A stretch of DNA of 64,000 bases from NCBI RefSeq assembly GCF_015689335.1, contig NZ_CP065053.1, positions 6,820,001 to 6,884,000 on the forward strand. Reading direction: 5' to 3'. Shown here piece by piece: positions 57,249 to 64,000 of this stretch; the first letter of the stretch is position 1; every line of letters begins with the position of its first letter. The position numbers were made by a program, and so were the translations under genes. The notes below the pieces were generated by a model. It was not told the origin of the DNA. It searched no databases and saw only the letters and a list, made by a program, of their open reading frames with translations. The DNA comes from Massilia antarctica (lineage in GTDB: Bacteria > Pseudomonadota > Gammaproteobacteria > Burkholderiales > Burkholderiaceae_D).

Positions 57249-57938
57249 ATGAATGCAGCCCAAGACCTTTCCTTTCTCGCCCTGATCGGTAACGCGCACC
57301 TGATCGTGCAATTGATCATGGCACTCTTGCTGGGCCTGTCCATCATGAGCTGGACCTATATCTTCCGCAAAGCCTTTGCCGTGCGCGCCGCCCGTCAGCA
57401 GACCGAACAGTTCGAGCGCAGCTTCTGGGCCGGCGGCAACCTGCACACCCTGCACCAGAACGCCAGCACCACACGCGAGCAAAGCGGCGCGCTGGCGCGC
57501 ATCTTCGAGGCCGGCATGGGCGAGTTCATCAAGGGCAAGCAAGCCTCTTCCCAGCGCGACCCGCTCGATACCGGCGCCGTGCTCGACGGTGCCCGGCGCG
57601 CCATGCGCGCCGCCTTCCAGCGCGAACTCGACGGCCTCGATTCGCACCTGAACTTCCTGGCTTCGGTTGGTTCCGTCTCGCCTTACATCGGCCTGCTCGG
57701 CACCGTGTGGGGCATCATGAACGCCTTCCGCGGCCTGGCCAACGTGCAGCAAGCCACCCTGGCCGCCGTCGCGCCCGGCATTGCCGAAGCCCTGATCGCG
57801 ACCGCCATCGGCCTGTTCGCGGCCATTCCGGCCGTGGTCGCGTACAACCGCTTCACCCACGATATCGACCGCCTGGCCATCCGCTTCGAGAGCTTCGTCG
57901 AAGAATTCTCGAACATCTTGCAGCGCCAGTCGCGCTGA
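57249..57938 (+). CDS. tolQ: Tol-Pal system protein TolQ
   Basis: 229-residue inner-membrane proton-channel subunit with three helices: about 17-38 (HLIVQLIMALLLGLSIMSWT), about 135-157 (LASVGSVSPYIGLLGTVWGI) and about 170-195 (VAPGIAEALIATAIGLFAAI). With TolR it forms the motor that energises TolA. It is 29 bp after ybgC and 12 bp before tolR. Confidence 0.97.
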   Translation: MNAAQDLSFLALIGNAHLIVQLIMALLLGLSIMSWTYIFRKAFAVRAARQQTEQFERSFWAGGNLHTLHQNASTTREQSGALARIFEAGMGEFIKGKQASSQRDPLDTGAVLDGARRAMRAAFQRELDGLDSHLNFLASVGSVSPYIGLLGTVWGIMNAFRGLANVQQATLAAVAPGIAEALIATAIGLFAAIPAVVAYNRFTHDIDRLAIRFESFVEEFSNILQRQSR

Positions 57939-57950
57939 TCGGAGGCACTC

Positions 57951-58385
57951 ATGGCATCGTTTTCCAGCAGCCTGCGCGGCGGACGCAAACGCAAGTTCAA
58001 GTCCGAAATCAACGTCGTTCCCTACATCGACGTGATGCTGGTGTTGCTGATCATTTTCATGGTCGTGCCGCCGGCCAACAGCCCGAGCGTGATCAACCTG
58101 CCGAGCGCGGAAAAATCGTCCTTGCCGCCTGACGACTATATCCAGATCGTGCTCAAGCCCAACGCCAGCCTGAGCATCGGCGTGAACGGCAAGAACAGCG
58201 CCGCGCCCGAGGAACTGGCGAACCGCGCCGCCGTGCTGCGCCGCCTGCGCACCTTGCATGGCGAGCACCCCGAGTACCCGGTCATGATTGCCGGCGACCG
58301 CGAGAGCAAGTACGACGACGTGATCCAGCTCATTTCCGAAGCGAAGAAGATGGGCATCAACCGGGTCGGCCTCGCCACCAAGTGA
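57951..58385 (+). CDS. tolR: Tol-Pal system protein TolR
   Basis: 144-residue stator protein with one N-terminal membrane helix containing the essential Asp in VVPYIDVMLVLLIIFMV, then a periplasmic ExbD-like domain. GGAGGCACTC precedes its ATG. Its stop overlaps the tolA GTG start. Confidence 0.97.
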   Translation: MASFSSSLRGGRKRKFKSEINVVPYIDVMLVLLIIFMVVPPANSPSVINLPSAEKSSLPPDDYIQIVLKPNASLSIGVNGKNSAAPEELANRAAVLRRLRTLHGEHPEYPVMIAGDRESKYDDVIQLISEAKKMGINRVGLATK

Positions 58386-59404
58386 AGACGATGGCGCCCC
58401 TGACCCCCGCCGCCCATGCTGGCGGCCCTTACATTGTTCCGCCGGAGCCGAGCCGCACCCCGGCCATCTTGCTGGCGCTGGCGGTGCACGCCGGCTTGCT
58501 GCTGTTCCTGTGGGCCGGCATCAGCTGGCAGAACGTCGCCCCGACCACCACCGAGGCCGAAGTGTGGGACATGAAAGTGCAGCAAGCCGGACCGTCGGCG
58601 CGCGACGACCCGCCGCCACCGCCGCCGCGCGTGGTCAAGCCGGTGCCGCCGCCCAAGCCGGTGGAGAAGGCCGTGGAAAAAGCGGTCGAAAAACCGCCGG
58701 CCGTCAAGCCGCCGGACATCGCGCTCGAACGCGAAAAGAAGCTCAAGGAACAGAAACTCAAGCAAGAGCAGCGCCTGGCCGAGGAAAAGCGCGACCTCGA
58801 GAAAGCCCGCAAGGAGCTGGCCGAGCAAAAGAAACGCGACGAGAAGAAACTCGACGAGCAAAAGAAACTGGCCGAGCAGAAGAAGCTCGATCAGAAGAAG
58901 CACGAACAGGAAAAGGCGGAACAGGACAAGCTCGCCGACAAGGCCGAGAAGCTGGCCCAGGAGAAAGCCGCCAAGGCCGAGAAAGCCGCCAAGGACAAGA
59001 AACTGGCCGAGGAAAAGAAGAAACTCGACCAGCTGCATGATGCCGAAATGCGCCGCATCACGGGCGGCCCCGGCGGCCCTGGTGACAGCGAGCACAAGAG
59101 TGGGCCGAAAGGCGATCCGAGTTATTACGGCGCGATCGGCGCCAAGATCAAGAGCAACCTGAATTACACGGGCAGCACCAGCATGGCCGGCGATCCGGAA
59201 GCGATTTACCAGATCGAACAATGGCCGACCGGCGAAATCAAGTCGGTCAAGAAGATCAAGAGCAGCGGTGTGCCGGCGTACGACCAGGCGGTGGAAAACG
59301 CGATTGCCAAATCGTCGCCGCTGCCACGGAAAAAAGATGGTACGGTAGATCGTTCAGTTCCCGCGGCATTCAAATTGAAGGAAACCCAGAAAAACCATGA
59401 CTAA
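58382..59404 (+). CDS. tolA: Tol-Pal system protein TolA
   Basis: 340-residue envelope-spanning protein. A single membrane helix (about 29-46, AILLALAVHAGLLLFLWAGI) is followed by a Pro-rich stretch (DDPPPPPPRVVKPVPPPKPV). A long Lys/Glu/Ala/Gln coiled coil (about 100-218) comes next, then a Gly-rich break and the C-terminal TolA domain with GAIGAKIKSNLNYTGSTSMA. It transmits TolQR energy to Pal and TolB at the outer membrane. The GTG at 58382 overlaps the tolR stop; the ATG at 58391 is an equally good start. Confidence 0.95.
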   Translation: MKTMAPLTPAAHAGGPYIVPPEPSRTPAILLALAVHAGLLLFLWAGISWQNVAPTTTEAEVWDMKVQQAGPSARDDPPPPPPRVVKPVPPPKPVEKAVEKAVEKPPAVKPPDIALEREKKLKEQKLKQEQRLAEEKRDLEKARKELAEQKKRDEKKLDEQKKLAEQKKLDQKKHEQEKAEQDKLADKAEKLAQEKAAKAEKAAKDKKLAEEKKKLDQLHDAEMRRITGGPGGPGDSEHKSGPKGDPSYYGAIGAKIKSNLNYTGSTSMAGDPEAIYQIEQWPTGEIKSVKKIKSSGVPAYDQAVENAIAKSSPLPRKKDGTVDRSVPAAFKLKETQKNHD

Positions 59405-60662
59405 ACTCAGCACACTGATCCTGACCGGCGCCCTGATCGCCGGTTCGTCGGCCTACGCGCAAATGCGCGTGGAAGTCATCGGCGTCGGCAGCAACCAGAT
59501 TCCGATCGCCATTGCCGCCTTCGCCGAGGAAGGCGTGGCGCCGGCGCAGATTTCGGCCATCATCCGCGCCGACCTCGAACGCAGCGGCATGTTCAAGATT
59601 ATCGATGGCGGCAGCACCCTGTCGGAAACCTCGACGATCGATTACAGCCAGTGGAAATCGCGCGGCGCAGATGCGCTGGTGGTGGGCAGCGTGCAAAAGC
59701 TGGCCGACGGCCGCTTTGAAGTGCGCTACAAGCTGCACGACACCATCAAGACCAACCAGCTGTCGAGCCTGACCCAGGCCGCGCAAGCGAAATACACGCG
59801 CCTGTCGGCCCACAAGATCGCCGACGATATTTACGAAAAGCTGACCGGCAGCCGGGGCGCCTTCGCCACCCGCGTCGCCTACGTGAACGAAAACCGCGGC
59901 GCGCACGATTACCGCCTCGAAATCGCCGATGCCGATGGCGAAGCGGTGCAGGTGGCGGTGCGCTCGAACGAACCAATCATTTCCCCTGCCTGGTCGCCGG
60001 ACGGCACCAAGGTCGCCTACGTCTCGTTCGAAAAACGCAAGCCGATCATCTACGTCCAGGACCTGGTAACGGGCGGGCGCAAGATCGTGGTCAATGAAAA
60101 AGGCAGCAACTCGGCGCCATCCTGGTCGCCTGACGGCACCCGCCTGACGGTGGCGCTGTCGAAGGACGGCCATACCCAGGTCTACGTGGTGGGTGTCGAT
60201 GGCAGCGGCCTGCGGCGCGTCTCGAACAGTAACGGCATCGATACCGAACCGCAATTTTCGGCTGACGGCCAGACCATTTATTTCACCAGCGACCGCAGCG
60301 GCGGTCCACAAATTTACAAAATGCCTGCGGCCGGCGGCAACGCACAACGCGTCACCTTCAATGGCAGTTACAATATCAGCCCGCGCGTCTCCTCGGACGG
60401 CAAAACCCTGGCCTGGGTATCCCAGCGCGACGGTGGCTATTCCCTCTATGCGATGGACCTGGCCAGCAGCCAGGAACTGCGCCTGGCCGATGCGGCCACC
60501 GAACCGAGTTTTTCGCCCAACGGCAAATACATCATGTACGCAACCAAAGGCGGCGGCCGTACTTCGCTGGCTGTGGTGTCGGTCGATGGAAGGGTCAAGC
60601 AGCGCTTAACAACCCAGGCAGGAAACATCAGGGAGCCCAACTGGGGTCCCTTCATGAAGTAA
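59397..60662 (+). CDS. tolB: Tol-Pal system protein TolB
   Basis: 421-residue periplasmic protein. Signal peptide MTKLSTLILTGALIAGSSAYAQ is cleaved near SAYA-Q, an N-terminal alpha/beta domain binds TolA, and a six-bladed propeller carries repeated WSPDGTK/FSADGQT motifs that bind Pal. Its ATG overlaps the tolA stop by 8 bp. The last residues are REPNWGPFMK. Confidence 0.97.
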   Translation: MTKLSTLILTGALIAGSSAYAQMRVEVIGVGSNQIPIAIAAFAEEGVAPAQISAIIRADLERSGMFKIIDGGSTLSETSTIDYSQWKSRGADALVVGSVQKLADGRFEVRYKLHDTIKTNQLSSLTQAAQAKYTRLSAHKIADDIYEKLTGSRGAFATRVAYVNENRGAHDYRLEIADADGEAVQVAVRSNEPIISPAWSPDGTKVAYVSFEKRKPIIYVQDLVTGGRKIVVNEKGSNSAPSWSPDGTRLTVALSKDGHTQVYVVGVDGSGLRRVSNSNGIDTEPQFSADGQTIYFTSDRSGGPQIYKMPAAGGNAQRVTFNGSYNISPRVSSDGKTLAWVSQRDGGYSLYAMDLASSQELRLADAATEPSFSPNGKYIMYATKGGGRTSLAVVSVDGRVKQRLTTQAGNIREPNWGPFMK

Positions 60663-60722
60663 AAAGAAACCAAGTCCCAACGTCATTCACGTCATTTTTA
60701 ACACCGACCAGGAGAAGAACCC

Positions 60723-61247
60723 ATGCGCAATTTTAAAAGCCTAGCATTCATCATCACGAGCGCCGCCCTGCTCTCAGCCTGCAACACCCCAGTCAAGGAA
60801 ACCCCGACCCCCGTGACCGAGATTCCGGTCGTCGCCAAGCCCGACGTTGCCGCCGACAAGCGCGATGTCAGCCCGGTCGAAACCGGCTCGGTCGATCCGC
60901 TCAACGATCCAAAAGGCGCCCTGGCAGCCCGTAGCATCTACTTCGACCTCGACAGCTATGTCGTGCGCGAAGATGGCAAGCCGATCGTCGAGAACCACGC
61001 CGGCTACCTGAGCAAGAACAAGAGCCGCAAGATCATCATCCAGGGCAATACCGATGAACGCGGCGGCACCGAGTACAACCTGGCACTGGGCCAGAAACGC
61101 GCCGAAGCCGTGCGCAAGTCGATGGCATCGCTGGGCGTAGCCGAGTCGCAGATGGAAGCGGTCTCGCTGGGCGAAGAAAAGCCAAAAGCGAGCGGCAGCA
61201 ACGAAGCGGCATGGGCGGAAAACCGTCGTGCCGATATCGTCTATTAA
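60723..61247 (+). CDS. pal: peptidoglycan-associated lipoprotein Pal
   Basis: 174-residue outer-membrane lipoprotein. The lipobox is in ITSAALLSACNTPV and the OmpA-like domain has SIYFDLDSYVV, IIIQGNTDERGGTEYNLALG and ENRRADIVY, the peptidoglycan-binding residues. AGGAGAAGAACCC precedes the ATG. It completes the Tol-Pal complex that constricts the outer membrane in division. Confidence 0.97.
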   Translation: MRNFKSLAFIITSAALLSACNTPVKETPTPVTEIPVVAKPDVAADKRDVSPVETGSVDPLNDPKGALAARSIYFDLDSYVVREDGKPIVENHAGYLSKNKSRKIIIQGNTDERGGTEYNLALGQKRAEAVRKSMASLGVAESQMEAVSLGEEKPKASGSNEAAWAENRRADIVY

Positions 61248-61386
61248 TCGCTTGCCGTAAGCGGCATCCGGACCATCGGGGCGGCGCGCAGTGCGAACTG
61301 TGGCCGCCCCGCTGACCTTGCGCGGCGCCGTCCGCCGCCGCGGTCCCGTGGTTTTCAGTTTCAACGGTTTTGAAAGAGTCACGATC

Positions 61387-62148
61387 ATGATCACACTGTC
61401 CAAATCCCGCATCGCCGCCGCCTGTGTCGCGCTGGCCGCCTGGATGCCGCTGCAAAGCCACGCCGGCCTGCTCGACGACGATGAAGCGCGCAAGGCCATC
61501 CTCGACCTGCGCGCCAAGGTCGAGAACCTGACGCGCGAGCTCAACGCCCGCATCGACACCAAGGCCGACCGCAGCAGCGCGCTCGACATGGTGAACCAGC
61601 AGGAACAGGCCCTGTCCGAGATCGCCAAATTGCGCGGCCAGGTGGAAGTGCTGAGCAATGAACTGGCCAATGCCCAGAAGCGCCAAAAGGATTTATACGG
61701 CGACCTCGACGAGCGCATGCGCAAGCTCGAACCGCGCCAGGTGACCATCGACGGGCGCGAAGCGGCGGTCGATCCGAACGAGCAGCGCGCCTACGATGCG
61801 GCCATGGGCCTGTTCAAGGGCGGCGACTACAAAACCGCGGCGGCGGCGCTGGGCGACTTCGTGCGCCGCTATCCGGCCTCGGGCTATGCGGCCAACGCCC
61901 AGTACTGGCTGGGCAATGCGTATTACGCGCTGCGCGACTACAAGAACGCGATTTCGGCGCAGGAAGTGGTGGTCAGCCAGTACCGCGACAGCGCCAAGGC
62001 ACCGGACGCCATCCTGAACATTGCCAGCTGCTATACCGAGTTGAAGGATATCAAGAACGCCAAGAAAGCCCTGAAGGAACTGGTGCTCAAGTATCCGGAC
62101 TCGAGCGCGGCGCAAGCGGCCAAGGACCGGCTGGCCGTGCTCAAGTAA
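61387..62148 (+). CDS. cpoB: CpoB/YbgF division coordinator
   Basis: 253-residue periplasmic protein. The signal peptide ends near QSHAGL. An N-terminal coiled coil (about 30-105, LDLRAKVENLTRELNARIDT) trimerises and binds TolA, and the C-terminal TPR domain (about 125-250) has AYDAAMGLFKGGDYKTAAAA and YWLGNAYYALRDYKNAI. It links peptidoglycan synthesis to Tol-Pal. It is last in the operon; the ATG at 61387 starts the signal peptide. Confidence 0.94.
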   Translation: MITLSKSRIAAACVALAAWMPLQSHAGLLDDDEARKAILDLRAKVENLTRELNARIDTKADRSSALDMVNQQEQALSEIAKLRGQVEVLSNELANAQKRQKDLYGDLDERMRKLEPRQVTIDGREAAVDPNEQRAYDAAMGLFKGGDYKTAAAALGDFVRRYPASGYAANAQYWLGNAYYALRDYKNAISAQEVVVSQYRDSAKAPDAILNIASCYTELKDIKNAKKALKELVLKYPDSSAAQAAKDRLAVLK

Positions 62149-62191
62149 CAGCGCGATGTAACACGGCGGTAAAAAATGTATGCAGGGGCAT

Positions 62192-62220
62192 TTGACAGAA
62201 GCACGGATGCCCCCTATAAT
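62192..62220 (+). promoter_or_regulatory. consensus sigma-70 promoter of tRNA-Lys
   Basis: Perfect TTGACA at 62192-62197 and perfect TATAAT at 62215-62220 with 17-bp spacing, ending 11 bp before the tRNA. A consensus match this good fits a stable RNA gene. Confidence 0.9.
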
Positions 62221-62231
62221 CTTGCTTCTTC

Positions 62232-62307
62232 GGGTCGTTAGCTCAGCTGGTAGAGCAGCGGACTTTTAATCCGTTGGTCGCAGGTTCGAATCCCGCACGG
62301 CCTACCA
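62232..62307 (+). tRNA. tRNA-Lys (UUU)
   Basis: 76-nt cloverleaf: acceptor GGGTCGT with ACGGCCT, D arm with GCTCAGCTGGTAGAGC, anticodon stem GCGGA/TCCGT enclosing CTTTTAA (anticodon TTT), and T arm GCAGGTTCGAATCCCGC. The CCA is encoded. Confidence 0.97.
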
Positions 62308-62330
62308 CGAATACAGCAGTAGTCAAATCA

Positions 62331-62362
62331 AGCAGTTACGAGCAATCGTAATTGCTTTTTTT
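62331..62362 (+). terminator. terminator after tRNA-Lys
   Basis: AGCAGTTACG pairs with CGTAATTGCT (one G-T) around AGCAAT and leads into seven T. It lies 23 bp after the tRNA. Confidence 0.88.
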
Positions 62363-62750
62363 GTTTCTGGATCTGATCCGTTCAATACCATTCCTGTACC
62401 GCGGATTTTATCGCGACCGGCAGCAAGCATGGCGCGGTCTGCCGCCGCGTGCGTCGCCATCCGTGCAGCGCACCATCCGTGCTCACTTCCATCCGCCCAT
62501 CTCCTGCCCGAAGCCTTGTTGCCCATCGCTGCTCGGCTTCGCGTTCCGGATGAGCGGACTGGCCGCCCTTGGCGGGGGATGTCGGAAGGGTCGGGGTCAA
62601 ACCCCGATTGCAGGGGTTTTAGCAGTTGTTTTGTCGGACTGCGCCTGGGGACCAGCCGAGTTTTTACCAGGGCGAGATTCCGGTGGGCAGCCCGGTCGTG
62701 CCCGACGTACAATACTGGATTGTTCTTTCCATCCGCATCGAGGAATCGCC
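62363..62750. other. 388-bp gap before the RidA-family gene
   Basis: No credible gene: open frames here lack coding character and ribosome binding sites. TACAAT at about 62708-62713 could be a -10 element for the RidA-family gene. Otherwise nothing is recognised. Confidence 0.4.
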
Positions 62751-63212
62751 ATGACCGTCTACGACAAACTGAAATCGCTCAATATCACCCTCAGCCCGCC
62801 CGCCGCACCCGTCGCCGCGTATGTGATGTACGTGCAGACAGGAAATCTGGTGTTTATTTCCGGACACATCGCGAAGAACGCCGATGGCTCCGTGAACGCC
62901 GGCCAGCTGGGCAAGGAAATCACCACCGAACAGGGCACCGCCGCCGCGCGCGCCATTGCCATCGATCTGATGGGTACGCTTCAGGAAGCCTGTGGCGGCG
63001 ACCTCGGCCGTGTCAAGCGCGTGGTTAAACTTATGAGCCTGGTTAATTCGACCCCCGGCTTCACCGACCAGCACATCGTCACCAATGGCGCGTCCGAACT
63101 GCTGGGCGAAGTCTTCGGCGATGCCGGCAAGCATGCCCGCTCGGCCTTCGGCGTGGCCCAGAACCCGCGCGGCGCCTGTGTGGAAATCGAAATGATTGTG
63201 GAAGTCGCTTAA
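62751..63212 (+). CDS. RidA/YjgF-family protein
   Basis: 153-residue member of the RidA superfamily, of the longer YjgH-like type. It has VFISGHIAKNADGSVNAGQL in place of the short RidA turn, an Arg-containing NPRGACVEIEMIVEV end, and HARSAFGVAQ. RidA enzymes hydrolyse reactive enamine/imine intermediates; whether this subgroup keeps that activity is uncertain, though the C-terminal Arg is retained. GAGGAATCGCC precedes the ATG at 62751. The next gene is a PLP enzyme, a source of such intermediates. Confidence 0.88.
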   Translation: MTVYDKLKSLNITLSPPAAPVAAYVMYVQTGNLVFISGHIAKNADGSVNAGQLGKEITTEQGTAAARAIAIDLMGTLQEACGGDLGRVKRVVKLMSLVNSTPGFTDQHIVTNGASELLGEVFGDAGKHARSAFGVAQNPRGACVEIEMIVEVA

Positions 63213-63326
63213 CCTATCATCAACATCCCGGACGCTGCTTATCCGGCGGCGTCTTTCCAGCCGCTTACCCAGCGTGCTCTATAATCGGCCCATTGCGAAC
63301 CCGGCCGCCTTGACTGTGAGACCAGT

Positions 63327-64000
63327 ATGAAAATCGAAAACCCAAACCCGATCGAGTGGCGTTTTTCCGAGCGCGCCAGCCAGCTTCAGAGTTCGTTCAT
63401 CCGCGAAATCCTGAAGATCACCCAGCGTCCGGAGATCATCTCCTTCGCCGGCGGCCTGCCCTCGCCTGCCACTTTCCCGGTCGAACACATGAAGGCGGCC
63501 TTCGACAAGGTCTTGACCGACAACGGTAAAGTGGCGCTCCAGTACGGCCCGACCGACGGCTACCCGCTGCTGCGCGAATGGATCGCCAATTCGCTCTCCA
63601 CCGCCACCTGCAAGATCCTGCCCGAACAAGTCTTGATGACCTCCGGCTCGCAGCAGGCGCTCGACCTGCTGGGCAAGGTGCTGATCGACGAAGGCAGCCG
63701 CGTGCTGGTCGAAACGCCGAGCTACCTGGGCGCGCTGCAGGCGTTCTCGGTCTACCGTCCCGAATTCAAGTCGGTCGCAACAGACGAGCATGGCCTGGTG
63801 CCGTCCTCGATCGCGCCTGTGGCCGAAGGCGCGCGCCTGCTGTACGCGCTGCCGAACTTCCAGAACCCCACCGGCCGCAGCCTGTCCATCGAGCGCCGCC
63901 AGGAACTGGTCGAAACCTGCGCCCGCCTCGGCCTGCCGCTGATCGAGGATGATCCGTACGGCGCGCTGAGCTACAAGGGCGAGCCCTTCCCCAAGATGCT
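63327..64000 (+). CDS. PLP-dependent aminotransferase, N-terminal part (cut by window edge)
   Basis: First 224 residues of a fold-type I aminotransferase of the LysN/MocR-like group (2-aminoadipate or aromatic aminotransferases). Motifs are EIISFAGGLPSPATFPVEHM, LQYGPTDGYPLLREWI, MTSGSQQALDLLGKVLIDEG, YALPNFQNPTGRSLS and LIEDDPYGALSYKG, the last containing the cofactor-binding Asp. The PLP lysine lies past the window end. A TATAAT at 63280-63285 may be its -10 element. Substrate undecided. Confidence 0.9.
   Translation, partial: MKIENPNPIEWRFSERASQLQSSFIREILKITQRPEIISFAGGLPSPATFPVEHMKAAFDKVLTDNGKVALQYGPTDGYPLLREWIANSLSTATCKILPEQVLMTSGSQQALDLLGKVLIDEGSRVLVETPSYLGALQAFSVYRPEFKSVATDEHGLVPSSIAPVAEGARLLYALPNFQNPTGRSLSIERRQELVETCARLGLPLIEDDPYGALSYKGEPFPKM

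Overview
The window is about 64 kb of high-GC DNA from a betaproteobacterium. Gene order and protein character point to Oxalobacteraceae, in the Massilia/Duganella/Janthinobacterium neighbourhood. The supporting signs are glyA-nrdR followed by a pilV-W-X-Y1-E minor pilin operon, ffs upstream of dnaX-ybaB-recR, ribD-ribE and ribBA-ribH-nusB on one strand, and ybgC-tolQRAB-pal-cpoB. A genus call is inference from content only.

Layout. 1-5.3 kb: a partial HDOD/EAL-like protein, then a NarL-type response regulator and a Cache-domain histidine kinase divergent from a CstA-family peptide/pyruvate transporter and its small YbdD partner. 5.3-11.3 kb: a SLOG-like Rossmann protein, a large BarA-like hybrid kinase and a REC-PAS-GGDEF-EAL protein. 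11.4-16.3 kb: a penicillin-acylase-family hydrolase, a small lipoprotein, a DUF2334 deacetylase and a GT4 glycosyltransferase. 16.4-21 kb: a class III CoA-transferase, recR, ybaB, dnaX and the 4.5S SRP RNA. 21-25.8 kb: a prePAAR/PAAR/RHS type VI effector with a GHH nuclease-like tip and a candidate immunity gene. 26-31 kb: ubiD, a lytic transglycosylase, and a lower-GC beta-helix gene bracketed by two copies of the nusB 3' end with its terminator. 30.6-43.2 kb: riboflavin genes in two blocks (nusB-ribH-ribBA and ribE-ribD) separated by a second c-di-GMP protein, an M16 protease, an S9 peptidase and a GNAT enzyme. 43.4-46.3 kb: a subclass B3 metallo-beta-lactamase and a MEDS-domain histidine kinase. 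46.5-53.5 kb: the type IV minor pilin/PilY1 operon. 53.7-55.7 kb: nrdR and glyA behind a ZTP riboswitch. 55.8-64 kb: a YdfG-like dehydrogenase, ybgC and tol-pal, tRNA-Lys, a RidA-family protein and a partial PLP aminotransferase.

How the genes work together. Housekeeping blocks cover replication and repair (dnaX, ybaB, recR), flavin synthesis, one-carbon metabolism (glyA), ubiquinone synthesis (ubiD) and envelope integrity (tol-pal). Between them lie signalling modules (two-component and c-di-GMP) and surface or competition functions (type IV pili, RHS toxin, beta-lactamase).

The clearest signs of recent change are the duplicated nusB 3' end around the beta-helix gene, the RHS toxin/immunity tip, and the beta-lactamase/kinase block between ribD and the pilin operon. 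Many long antisense open frames are shadows of the high-GC genes and are left out.
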